DNA from: Pseudomonadota bacterium
GTDB lineage: Bacteria > Pseudomonadota > Alphaproteobacteria > Micavibrionales > UBA2020
Reading direction: 5' to 3'
DNA: 15,854 bases
Assembly: GCA_023444705.1 (NCBI GenBank)
Contig: JAEXMB010000096.1
Location: 1 to 15,854 of the forward strand
The notes under the pieces were generated by a model that was not told where the DNA came from, did not search any database, and worked only from the letters and a program-made list of their open reading frames with translations. The number at the start of each line of letters is the position of its first letter. Positions within the stretch are counted from its first letter, which is position 1. The translations under genes were made by a program, and so were the position numbers. Shown here in pieces: positions 1 to 6,943 of the stretch.

Positions 1-142
1 GGCCGAAAAGGATTACGACGTCAACCTCAAGGCCGAACTTGAAATCGAAGCCCTGCACCAGAAAATCGACCTGATGCGCGAGCAGGAGATCAAACAGCTG
101 ACGACCTTGATCGAAGAACTGATCCGCAAGGAGCGCCCGTGA
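1..142 (+). CDS. DUF1003 family protein, C-terminal fragment (5' end outside window)
   Basis: The reading frame is open from the window edge to a TGA at 140-142 and gives about 46 residues. They are rich in charged residues with heptad-like spacing (NLKAELEIEALHQKIDLM, then a Leu/Glu/Lys tail). This resembles the cytoplasmic tail that follows the two transmembrane helices in DUF1003 membrane proteins, where an N-x-(K/R)-A-E-x-E-I pattern is typical. The membrane part lies upstream and cannot be seen. Function in the family is unknown. The stop codon overlaps the GTG start of the next gene (GTGA), so the two are probably translationally coupled. Assignment rests on the tail only. Confidence 0.7.
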   Translation, partial: AEKDYDVNLKAELEIEALHQKIDLMREQEIKQLTTLIEELIRKERP

Positions 143-780
143 CCTTCGTCTTTTTATTGAACTGGGCCGGCATCGCCTTTTTCGCCGCCACCGGCGCGCT
201 GTCCGCCTCGCGCAAGCAGCTCGACATCATCGGCTTCATGTTCCTTGGCACCATCGCAGGTATCGGCGGCGGCACGTTGCGCGACCTGTTGCTGGATGTC
301 GACGTGTTCTGGATCAAGGAACCCGCCTATATCCTGATTTGTGCGCTGTCTGCGGGGGCTGTGTATTTCATCGCCCATCACCTGGAATCGCGCTATCGCC
401 TGTTGCTGTGGCTTGATGCGCTGGGTCTTGCGGCCTATGGCATCTATGGCGCGCACAAAGGGCTGATGGTGACGGGATCACCCATCATCGCCGTCGTCAC
501 CGCCATGCTGACGGGCGCGTTTGGCGGTATTCTGCGCGATGTCGTGGCGGGCGAGCCGTCGATGCTGTTGCGCAAGGACCTTTATATTTCCGCGGTCATG
601 GTCGGTGCCTGCGCCTTTGTGGTCGCGCAAACTGTATTAGGCATCGCGCAAATGCCTGCGCTGATCATCGGCTTCACGTTAACGTTTGCCATCCGCGCGG
701 GATCATTGATTTTCGGCTGGACGCTTCCATCTTATAAGTCGCGGCCCGGCCGTCCGATCATCCCCGAAGGCGAGCAATGA
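139..780 (+). CDS. TRIC-type (UPF0126/YicG-like) cation channel membrane protein
   Basis: A 213-residue, very hydrophobic protein with about seven predicted membrane segments. It carries the two copies of the family signature: GIGGGTLRD at residues 41-49 and GAFGGILRD at about 126-134, the second followed by the typical GEPSMLLRKDLY stretch. The internal duplication and length match prokaryotic TRIC (trimeric intracellular cation) channels, formerly UPF0126. These are homotrimeric K+/Na+-permeable pores in the inner membrane. The physiological role in bacteria is not established. The start is GTG at 139, overlapping the stop of the upstream DUF1003 gene; there is no better Met start, because the first membrane helix begins immediately. 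The TGA stop overlaps the ATG of the next gene (ATGA at 777-780). Family call is firm. Confidence 0.88.
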   Translation: MTFVFLLNWAGIAFFAATGALSASRKQLDIIGFMFLGTIAGIGGGTLRDLLLDVDVFWIKEPAYILICALSAGAVYFIAHHLESRYRLLLWLDALGLAAYGIYGAHKGLMVTGSPIIAVVTAMLTGAFGGILRDVVAGEPSMLLRKDLYISAVMVGACAFVVAQTVLGIAQMPALIIGFTLTFAIRAGSLIFGWTLPSYKSRPGRPIIPEGEQ

Positions 781-1205
781 CACTCAACCTCATCAAACTG
801 TCCGTGGGCAGCGAAAGCCTTGACGACCTCAAGGCTTGGCAAAAAGACTGGCTGAAGGCGCAAAAGGCGCAGGGCATCAAAAAGCCCGAACTGGTTCACG
901 TCACCCGCATGACGCCCAAGCGCATCGGCGAGCTGCTTGACGGCGGCTCGATCTACTGGGTGGTCAAAGGCTGGATCGTGGCGCGGCAAAAACTGCTTGA
1001 TTTCCGCGAAACCGAAAAGAACGGCATCCCCCATTGCGCCATCGTCTACGACAAGACGGTTGTGCCCGTACAAATGCGCCAGCACCGCGCCTTTCAGGGC
1101 GGGCGCTACCTGCAGCCCAAAGACGCCCCCAAGGACAGCAACGCCAGCGGCGACGACCTGCCCGATCACCTTAAAAAAGAACTGGCGGAGCTTGGGTTAC
1201 TCTAG
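777..1205 (+). CDS. DUF1489 family protein
   Basis: A 142-residue soluble protein with no signal peptide or membrane segment. It begins MTLNLIKLSVGSESLDDL and carries the family-like core: VTRMTPKRIGELLDGGSIYWVVKG (about residues 40-65), then WIVARQKLLDF and the RQHRAFQGGRYL segment near 100-110. These features and the length fit DUF1489, a family found chiefly in Alphaproteobacteria and without known biochemical activity. The ATG overlaps the stop of the TRIC gene by 4 nt, so it is the third member of a compact operon. The acidic/lysine tail is less conserved in appearance. Nothing in the sequence suggests an enzyme class. Confidence 0.82.
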   Translation: MTLNLIKLSVGSESLDDLKAWQKDWLKAQKAQGIKKPELVHVTRMTPKRIGELLDGGSIYWVVKGWIVARQKLLDFRETEKNGIPHCAIVYDKTVVPVQMRQHRAFQGGRYLQPKDAPKDSNASGDDLPDHLKKELAELGLL

Positions 1206-1261
1206 CGGAACCCTTTGGCGGGCCTGCCTGTTGGCGCACTTGACCATTCAAGGAGGCCAAC

Positions 1262-1444
1262 ATGAAAAAATACACCCTTTTTCCCGCCCTCGTCTGCGCA
1301 CTGTTTCTGTCCGCCTGCGGCTCTGACCACAACCCGCCGGTCAGCAAGGGCGAGCAGCTCAATGACCTGCAATCCGCCTACAAGAACCGCGCCATTACCG
1401 ATGACGAATACAAAGACCAGAAAGAAGAAATTCTCGACCAGTAA
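1262..1444 (+). CDS. Small lipoprotein with SHOCT-like C-terminus
   Basis: A 60-residue product starting MKKYTLFPALVCALFLSACGS. A lysine-rich n-region, a hydrophobic core and the lipobox LSAC put the lipidated cysteine at residue 19. The residue at +2 is Gly, which suggests transfer to the outer membrane rather than retention. The mature 42-residue peptide ends in LNDLQSAYKNRAITDDEYKDQK, which resembles the SHOCT short C-terminal helix pattern (a leucine, a turn before I-T-x-x-E-Y, then K). An AAGGAGG ribosome site lies about 6 nt upstream of the ATG, among the strongest in the window. It is 56 nt downstream of the DUF1489 gene, so it may share that transcript or be separate. Function unknown. 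Confidence 0.8.
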   Translation: MKKYTLFPALVCALFLSACGSDHNPPVSKGEQLNDLQSAYKNRAITDDEYKDQKEEILDQ

Positions 1445-1450
1445 ACGCGC

Positions 1451-2176
1451 CTAAACGCCAAAGCGCGGCGGTGTTGCATCTGCGCCGAATTGACGGCGGA
1501 ATGTTGCATTGTCGATTTTAAGCATTTCGGCATAGTCCACGCGCGCGCTGTGCGGCGGTGTCCACAGCGGCTGCCCCTGCGCGTCATTTGGCACGCGCAC
1601 GTAATAAACGCCGTCGTACTTCATAAAGGTGACGACCTGCGGATACTGCGTCGCGCGCTGCGCGCTTGGCAGCGGGTCACCGCTTTCCTTGTAATGCCCG
1701 TGGTCGGCAGGTTCGGGCCGCGCCCCGAGATAAGCACGCGCGCCGCCTGTGTAGGTCATCTTGCGCACGAAGCGCTGGCTGTAATAACCCTCGGGCAGGG
1801 TCATCGCAGGCATCGGCGGTATATCAAGGAAAAAGCCGAGTTCGCTGCGGCGCATGTGGCGCGTCAGCAATCCCTGATAGGCTTGCAGGTTGAAAGCATC
1901 CGCGCTCTTGGCTGGCGGCAGGCGGCGAAACGTCACCTGCCCGTGGTTGACCTTTTCCCAGCCCTCGGGAATGTCCTGCTCGCGGTTGTAGCCAAAGCTG
2001 GCGATGCGGCATTTGTCGCCGTCGTTTTCAAAGAAGACATTATAAGCGCCGTAACGCTGGCTGATTGTTTTGCGCAGCGCGGCCAGCTCAACACGCGCGC
2101 GCTCGACGACGATGATCGCATCGTGCGTCGCGCCGCCGGCGCGGAAATAGGAATATTCGTGGTGCGTGTCCATCAT
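1451..2176 (-). CDS. Hypothetical protein, unknown family
   Basis: A 241-residue reverse-strand frame that I do not recognise. It starts MMDTHHEYSYFR (ATG ATG at 2176/2173; either could be used) and has no signal peptide or membrane helix. It is rich in Tyr, Phe, Arg and His, with aromatic segments such as YGAYNVFFENDGDKCRIASF (about 42-61) and VVTFMKYDGVYYVRVP (about 179-194), suggesting a soluble mixed alpha/beta protein. There is only one Cys. The stop lies 6 nt from the stop of the convergent lipoprotein gene and no terminator hairpin is visible between them. The antisense frame at 1490-2212 is about the same length. I prefer this strand because its amino-acid composition is protein-like and its divergent arrangement with polA leaves a sensible promoter gap. 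Confidence 0.7.
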   Translation of the reverse strand: MMDTHHEYSYFRAGGATHDAIIVVERARVELAALRKTISQRYGAYNVFFENDGDKCRIASFGYNREQDIPEGWEKVNHGQVTFRRLPPAKSADAFNLQAYQGLLTRHMRRSELGFFLDIPPMPAMTLPEGYYSQRFVRKMTYTGGARAYLGARPEPADHGHYKESGDPLPSAQRATQYPQVVTFMKYDGVYYVRVPNDAQGQPLWTPPHSARVDYAEMLKIDNATFRRQFGADATPPRFGV

Positions 2177-2324
2177 GCGGCCAGACTTGTGGAGAAAGAT
2201 GGCCCAGACTAGCCGCCCTATCGCGTTATGTCAATAGACCCGAAAAGATGGACGCATGCCCTTCAAAAAGTTAAGGTCGGGCATCATGTTTCTCAGCACC
2301 TATCATCTCAAGCGAGCCGCCCCG
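2177..2324. promoter_or_regulatory. Divergent intergenic region between the 1451-2176 gene and polA
   Basis: About 148 nt separate the two divergent starts and must hold both promoters, although no -35/-10 pair stands out. Two further in-frame ATGs for polA lie here, at 2256 and 2286. The one at 2286 has an AAGG about 10 nt upstream, so part of this region could be translated as a short N-terminal extension. Confidence 0.35.
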
Positions 2325-5147
2325 ATGGACGATACCGCGCGCAATTCCGAATTGTTCCTTGTCGATGGCTCGGGCTTTATCTTCCGCGCCTATCACGCGC
2401 TGCCCCCGCTCAACCGCCCCGATGGCACGCCGGTCAACGCGGTGCTGGGCTTTACCAACATGCTGGTGAAGCTGATCACCGACATGCACGTGCCCAACAT
2501 CGCCGTGGTCTTCGACGCCGCGCGCGCGAACTTCCGCAACGACATTTACGACCAGTACAAGGCCAACCGCAGCGAAACGCCCGAGGACCTGATCCCGCAA
2601 TTCCCCCTCATCCGCGCCGCCACCGCCGCCTTTGCCATTCCCGCGCTGGAACTTGAAGGCTTTGAAGCCGACGATCTGATCGCCACTTACGTGCGTCTGG
2701 CGCGCGAACAGGGCCGCCCCGTGACGATTGTCTCGTCCGACAAAGACCTGATGCAGCTGGTCGGCGATGGCGTGCGCATGTTCGACCCCATGAAGAACAA
2801 ATACATGGGCGATGACGAGGTCGTGGAAAAATTCGGTGTCACGCCTGACAAGGTCGTCGATGTGCAGGCCCTTGCGGGCGACAGCGTCGACAACGTTCCG
2901 GGCGTGCCGGGCATCGGCATCAAGACGGCGGCGCAGCTGATCAACGAATACGGCGATCTTGAAACCCTGCTGGCCAGAGCATCGGAGATCAAGCAACCCA
3001 AGCGCCGCGAAAGCCTGATCGAACATGCCGAGATGGCGCGCATTTCTAAAAAGCTGGTCGCGCTCGACGCCAACGTCGTCCCGCCCCTGCCCATCGACGA
3101 TCTCAAGGTCAGCGCACCGGACAAAAACACCCTGTTCGGCTTTTTGCAGGAACAGGGCTTTCGCAGCGTCCTGACCCGCATGGAAAACAAATTCGGAGGC
3201 AAGGCCGATGCGCCCAGCGCGCCCGCACCCGCCAACACACCCGACCTTGGCATCGTCGCCAGCAACATGCAGGACGCACCCGTCGCAAAATCCTATACGC
3301 TGGTGCAGGACGAAGACACGCTGAAACAGTGGATCGCGCGCGCTTACGAGACGGGCCGCGTGGCGGTGGATACCGAAACCACGGGCCTGACCCCCGCAAT
3401 GGCCGATCTGGTCGGCGTGTCGCTGTCCGTGCAGGCGAACGAGGGGTGCTATATCCCCCTTGGCCACCGCGATCCCAAGGGCTATGCGGAAACATTCGAT
3501 TTCGCCATGAGCGACAAGGCAGCAACGGAAACCGATTTGCGCCAGATCTCGATGGCGCGCGCGATGGAATTGCTCAAGCCGCTGCTGGAGGACGCAAGCG
3601 TCCTCAAGGTTGGGCACAACATCAAATACGACATGCAGATGTTTATGGCGCACGGCATCCGCGTGGCCCCGTATGACGATACTATGTTGCTGTCATATGT
3701 ACTGGATGGCAGCCGTCACGGCCACGGCATGGACGAACTGGCGCAGACGTTTCTTAATCATACCACCATCCCCTATGCCGAAGTGGCGGGCAGCGGCAAA
3801 AATCAGGTGACGTTTGACCTCGTGCCGCTCGACAAGGCGCGCGATTATGCCGCCGAGGATGCCGAGGTCACCCTGCGCCTGCACGATACGTTCAAGCCGC
3901 GCCTGCCCATCGAGCATATGGCGACGGTGTATGAAACCATCGAACGCCCCATCGCCAGCGTCATCGCCGATATGGAGTGGCTGGGCGTGAAGGTCGACCC
4001 GCAGGTGCTGCGCGGCCTGTCAAACGATTTCGGCCAGCAGGCAATAGCGCTTGAAGAAGCCATCCACAAAGAAACAGGCATGTCGTTTAACATCGGCTCC
4101 CCCAAGCAACTCGGCGACGTGCTGTTCGGCAGCCTCGGCCTGCCCGGCGGGCGCAAGACCAAGACCGGCGGCTATTCGACCAGCGCGGACGTGCTGGAGG
4201 AACTTGCCGATCAGGGCCACGACATCGTGCGCAAAATTCTTGAGTGGCGCTCCGTCACCAAGCTCAAAAGCACCTATACCGACGCTCTGCCCGAGGCGAT
4301 CAACCCACGCACGGGCCGCGTGCATACCTCGTTCTTCCTTGCGGGCACCAACACCGGCCGCCTGTCGTCGTCCGACCCCAACCTGCAAAACATTCCCATC
4401 AAGACCGAGCAAGGCCGCATGATCCGCCGCGCCTTTGTTCCGGCCGAGGGCTATACCCTGCTCTCCGCCGACTATAGTCAGGTCGAGTTGCGCCTTGCGG
4501 CAGAGCTTGCCGACATCAAGGCGCTCAAGCAGGCGTTTCACGACGGCATCGACATTCACAGCGCCACCGCCAGCCAGGTCTTTGGCGTGCCGCTTGATCA
4601 AATGACGCCCGACATCCGCCGCAACGCCAAGGCGATCAACTTCGGCATCATCTACGGCATCAGCGGCTTTGGCCTTGCCAAGCAGCTTGGCATCCCGCAG
4701 GGCGAAGCCGCGCATTACATCAAGCAATACCTTGCACGCTTCCCCGAGCTGAAAATCTTCATGGACAAGGCCAAGGACGAAGCCCGCGCACACGGCTACG
4801 TCACCACCTTCTATGGCCGTAAGTGCTTTATCAGCGGCATCAACGACAAGAACCCCGCATGGCGCGCAGGTGCGGAGCGCCAGGCCATCAACGCGCCCTT
4901 GCAAGGCACCGCCGCCGACATCATGAAGCGCGCGATGATCGCCTTGCCGCCGGCACTGGCGCAGGCCAAGCTTGGCGCGCGCATGCTGGTGCAGGTGCAT
5001 GACGAATTGCTGTTCGAAGTCCCGCATGACCAGAAGGAAGAAACGGCCGAACTGGTCAAGCGTGTAATGATGCAGGCAGGCAAAGGCCTGTCATTGCCCT
5101 TGGCGGTCGAAGCCGGCTTTGGCGACAACTGGGCCGAGGCGCATTAA
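2325..5147 (+). CDS. polA: DNA polymerase I (5' nuclease, 3'-5' exonuclease, polymerase)
   Basis: A 940-residue family A polymerase for Okazaki-fragment processing and repair synthesis. The 5' nuclease domain begins at LFLVDGSGFIFRAYHALPPL (Asp14) and includes EGFEADDLIA, SSDKDLMQLV and GDSVDNVPGVPGIGIKTA. The proofreading domain keeps its metal ligands: DTE at Asp349/Glu351, the N-x-x-x-D of GHNIKYD, and the YAAED motif, so unlike some family A enzymes it should proofread. The polymerase domain shows motif A SADYSQVELR (Asp716), motif B RRNAKAINFGIIYG and motif C QVHDE (Asp893). The spacing is offset by a constant 11 from the E. coli aspartates 705 and 882, so length is normal. I chose ATG 2325 because homology begins there. 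ATGs at 2256 and 2286 would add 23 or 13 residues, and 2286 has the better ribosome site. Confidence 0.97.
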   Translation: MDDTARNSELFLVDGSGFIFRAYHALPPLNRPDGTPVNAVLGFTNMLVKLITDMHVPNIAVVFDAARANFRNDIYDQYKANRSETPEDLIPQFPLIRAATAAFAIPALELEGFEADDLIATYVRLAREQGRPVTIVSSDKDLMQLVGDGVRMFDPMKNKYMGDDEVVEKFGVTPDKVVDVQALAGDSVDNVPGVPGIGIKTAAQLINEYGDLETLLARASEIKQPKRRESLIEHAEMARISKKLVALDANVVPPLPIDDLKVSAPDKNTLFGFLQEQGFRSVLTRMENKFGGKADAPSAPAPANTPDLGIVASNMQDAPVAKSYTLVQDEDTLKQWIARAYETGRVAVDTETTGLTPAMADLVGVSLSVQANEGCYIPLGHRDPKGYAETFDFAMSDKAATETDLRQISMARAMELLKPLLEDASVLKVGHNIKYDMQMFMAHGIRVAPYDDTMLLSYVLDGSRHGHGMDELAQTFLNHTTIPYAEVAGSGKNQVTFDLVPLDKARDYAAEDAEVTLRLHDTFKPRLPIEHMATVYETIERPIASVIADMEWLGVKVDPQVLRGLSNDFGQQAIALEEAIHKETGMSFNIGSPKQLGDVLFGSLGLPGGRKTKTGGYSTSADVLEELADQGHDIVRKILEWRSVTKLKSTYTDALPEAINPRTGRVHTSFFLAGTNTGRLSSSDPNLQNIPIKTEQGRMIRRAFVPAEGYTLLSADYSQVELRLAAELADIKALKQAFHDGIDIHSATASQVFGVPLDQMTPDIRRNAKAINFGIIYGISGFGLAKQLGIPQGEAAHYIKQYLARFPELKIFMDKAKDEARAHGYVTTFYGRKCFISGINDKNPAWRAGAERQAINAPLQGTAADIMKRAMIALPPALAQAKLGARMLVQVHDELLFEVPHDQKEETAELVKRVMMQAGKGLSLPLAVEAGFGDNWAEAH

Positions 5148-5152
5148 AGCAG

Positions 5153-5425
5153 TTACTCCTGCTGAACAAGCGGCGGCGCGACCTCGACCCAGCTGTCCAC
5201 AGGCACACCGAAGTTTTTAAAAGTTACCCGCTTTGCACTCTCCAAAGTATCCTGCAAGTCATCATCCTGATGACTTGGGCAACCTTCATAGACCTTTAAA
5301 TCATCTTCGAAGCATTCGAAATTTTCGTAAAGGTAAATATAATAGCCAACGTTCTCATCATGCTCGATGATAAAGTTTAAATGGTCTGGGTGATCATATG
5401 TGCTGTACCACTTCAATACTTCCAC
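5153..5425 (-). CDS. Probable immunity protein for the adjacent toxin
   Basis: A small (about 90 aa), strongly acidic soluble protein with clusters such as ENFECFEDDLKVYEG and HQDDDLQDTLESAK, ending in a FGVPVDSWVEV segment. Size, acidity and position directly after a toxin-like gene are typical of polymorphic-toxin immunity proteins; I cannot name a family. The frame also opens at a TTG (5434) that overlaps the toxin TGA (TTGA). The Shine-Dalgarno AAAAGGA, however, abuts that TTG and lies 9 nt before a GTG at 5425, so GTG is the likelier start. The gene is visibly AT-rich: a hand count of 5281-5340 gives about 30% GC, far below its neighbours. It converges on polA with a 5-nt gap and no evident terminator. 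The immunity role is inferred from context. Confidence 0.65.
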   Translation of the reverse strand: MEVLKWYSTYDHPDHLNFIIEHDENVGYYIYLYENFECFEDDLKVYEGCPSHQDDDLQDTLESAKRVTFKNFGVPVDSWVEVAPPLVQQE

Positions 5426-5430
5426 AATAC

Positions 5431-6246
5431 TCAATCCTTTTTAAAATAGTTTCTGTGTTCATCCACAGCATCAACCCAATCACCTACATCATTTAGCTGT
5501 TGAAAATGGAAATGAGGTTCATCCGGCGTTTTTCTATCCTTGAGTTTTCCCGGATCCTTCACATCCATTCTAAACTTTTTATCTCCCTTGAGAATAACCA
5601 AATCGTCCTTCTTGCTTACTTTGATATCCTTCGCCTGAACCTTGCCGCCAAGGAATTTTTCGATATCGTCAGCGACTTCGCGCATATGCGCGCTGCTTTC
5701 CTTGGTAGATACGCGACCTTGGGAACGCGCAACCATCACCTCTTGCAAATCATCGGCACCTTGGCGGTTGAGCTTTTGCAACTTGGGCACCGCTTGATTG
5801 GCGATCGGCGATTTGGGCATTGACGTTGCTGGCGCCGATGGAGCGCGTGGCGCACGCAAGCCTCCGCTGCGCGCACCGCCCCCTGCGCCGCCCTCTAGAA
5901 TATCTTCCGGTCGCCTGCGATACGGCGGCTTGTCCGTCATCGCATCGTGCAGCCACGGATCGCGCGCGGGGTTGCGCATGCCAAAACGTCCGCCGCCCGT
6001 ATGACCGCCGCCGCTGTCCACCCATTGCCCGCCGATGGGCGTACCGCGCGGCGCGCGGGGCTGGCGCGGGTTGTACTTGGCGGCAAGATCGCTTTTGATC
6101 TCCGCCGTCCATTCATCCAGCCGTGCTGCGATTATATTCAGGCGGCGGATGACCTCGGCCTCGCCGACGCGGCTTGGGGGATGGGGAAAGAAACCAGACC
6201 CATCAAAATCCTTTCGTACTCGACAATACAGACTCACCTTACCCAA
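5431..6246 (-). CDS. Putative polymorphic toxin with phage-type linker motif
   Basis: About 271 residues in three parts. Residues ~1-50 are an alpha-helical N-terminus. At ~56-75 a Y-N-P-x-Q-P-R-x-P-x-G-x-x-x-GGQW motif is followed by a Gly-rich linker; this motif recurs in prophage-associated and polymorphic-toxin proteins. The last ~100 residues form a basic globular domain ending FRMDVKDPGK, then EPHFHFQQLNDVGDWVD. The R-x-D plus H-x-H arrangement near the C-terminus recalls several secreted nuclease toxins, but I cannot assign a family. GC content drops from roughly 72% (5941-6000) to 40% (5461-5520), hand-counted, suggesting a swapped toxin tip. No signal peptide, PAAR, YD-repeat or LXG region is present. 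The 5' end is uncertain: the TTG at 6246 and a GTG at 6237 both lack a well-placed ribosome site. The TGA stop precedes the immunity start by a few nt. Confidence 0.62.
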   Translation of the reverse strand: MGKVSLYCRVRKDFDGSGFFPHPPSRVGEAEVIRRLNIIAARLDEWTAEIKSDLAAKYNPRQPRAPRGTPIGGQWVDSGGGHTGGGRFGMRNPARDPWLHDAMTDKPPYRRRPEDILEGGAGGGARSGGLRAPRAPSAPATSMPKSPIANQAVPKLQKLNRQGADDLQEVMVARSQGRVSTKESSAHMREVADDIEKFLGGKVQAKDIKVSKKDDLVILKGDKKFRMDVKDPGKLKDRKTPDEPHFHFQQLNDVGDWVDAVDEHRNYFKKD

Positions 6247-6289
6247 AAAATTGCTAAAAACGCAATTTATTTTAAAAATCGCAATTTTT
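6246..6289. repeat. AT-rich inverted/direct repeat, possible operator
   Basis: AAAAATTGC at 6246-6254 is the exact reverse complement of GCAATTTTT at 6281-6289. A third GCAATTT copy at 6262-6268 also pairs with the first arm through a 7-nt loop. CGCAATTT therefore occurs twice in direct orientation, 19 nt apart. The cluster is directly upstream of, and touching, the presumed toxin start, and could be a regulator site or simple AT-rich sequence. Confidence 0.4.
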
Positions 6290-6307
6290 GGCTGTTACAC
6301 CCCTCCC

Positions 6308-6336
6308 TTGTCTTTGCGCGGTGCGTCAAATATAAA
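6308..6336 (+). promoter_or_regulatory. Candidate sigma70 promoter for gpt
   Basis: TTGTCT at 6308-6313 and TATAAA at 6331-6336 are separated by 17 nt, an ideal spacing with 4/6 and 5/6 matches to consensus. Transcription would begin about 35 nt before the gpt ATG, whose ribosome site ACAGGAG (6364-6370) is 8 nt upstream. Confidence 0.5.
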
Positions 6337-6378
6337 GAGAGTCGCGATCCCCCATTTTCAGCTACAGGAGTTCTTTCC

Positions 6379-6900
6379 ATGACCTCGCAAAGCCCCAAGC
6401 GCCTGATCGTTTCGTGGGATCGCCTGCACAGCGACAGCAAAGCCCTGGCATGGCGCCTGATCGAAGGCGACAACCAGTGGAAAGGCATCATCGCCATCAC
6501 GCGCGGCGGCATGATCCCCGCCGGCATCATCGCACGCGAGCTTGACATCAAAGTCGTTGAAACCATTGGTGTTTCCAGCTACGACGACCAGACGCAGCGC
6601 GATATGAAGATCCTCAAGAACATCAACGTCGACCTTGTGGGCGATGGCGCGGGCTGGCTGGTGATCGACGATCTGGTCGACAGCGGCAATACGGCCAAGC
6701 TGTTGCGCGAAATGCTGCCCAAGGCGCATCTGGCCACCGTTTATGCAAAGCCAAGCGGTCTGGCGCAGGTCGACACCCACATCACGCTGGTCAGCCAGGA
6801 CACGTGGATTTACTTCCCCTGGGATGTCGACTTCGAACCCGTCGCCCCGATCGCCGACCAGAAAAAAGCACCGGTTGCAGGACCTGCCAAAAAGGGATAA
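6379..6900 (+). CDS. gpt: Xanthine phosphoribosyltransferase
   Basis: A 173-residue purine-salvage enzyme that transfers the phosphoribosyl group of PRPP to xanthine and guanine, giving XMP and GMP. Family features are the ITRGG loop (T41-G44), GVSSYDDQTQ (about 64-73), and the PRPP-binding loop VIDDLVDSGNTAK starting at V95 with the acidic pair D97/D98. A conserved DTWIYFPWD segment near residue 142-150 binds or closes over the purine in this family. A 20-residue Lys/Ala/Pro tail beyond it is unusual but probably harmless. The longer forward frame that starts at 5947 is rejected because it runs antisense through the toxin gene. ATG 6379 has the ribosome site ACAGGAG. The downstream cytochrome c starts 43 nt later and may be co-transcribed. 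Confidence 0.93.
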   Translation: MTSQSPKRLIVSWDRLHSDSKALAWRLIEGDNQWKGIIAITRGGMIPAGIIARELDIKVVETIGVSSYDDQTQRDMKILKNINVDLVGDGAGWLVIDDLVDSGNTAKLLREMLPKAHLATVYAKPSGLAQVDTHITLVSQDTWIYFPWDVDFEPVAPIADQKKAPVAGPAKKG

Positions 6901-6943
6901 TGTCCTTCATAACAAACGATAAAAAAACCAAGGCAGTCATCCC

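Noticed and set aside
2271..3653. 460-residue reverse-strand frame
   Set aside because: It is antisense to polA; the product is a His/Val/Gly/Ala-rich shadow of high-GC codons with no domain, while the forward frame has every PolA motif.
4020..5027. 335-residue reverse-strand frame
   Set aside because: Antisense to the polymerase domain of polA, with compositional bias typical of a shadow frame.
5947..6378. N-terminal extension of gpt
   Set aside because: It would lie antisense to the toxin gene and across the gpt promoter; Gpt homology starts at ATG 6379, which has a good ribosome site.
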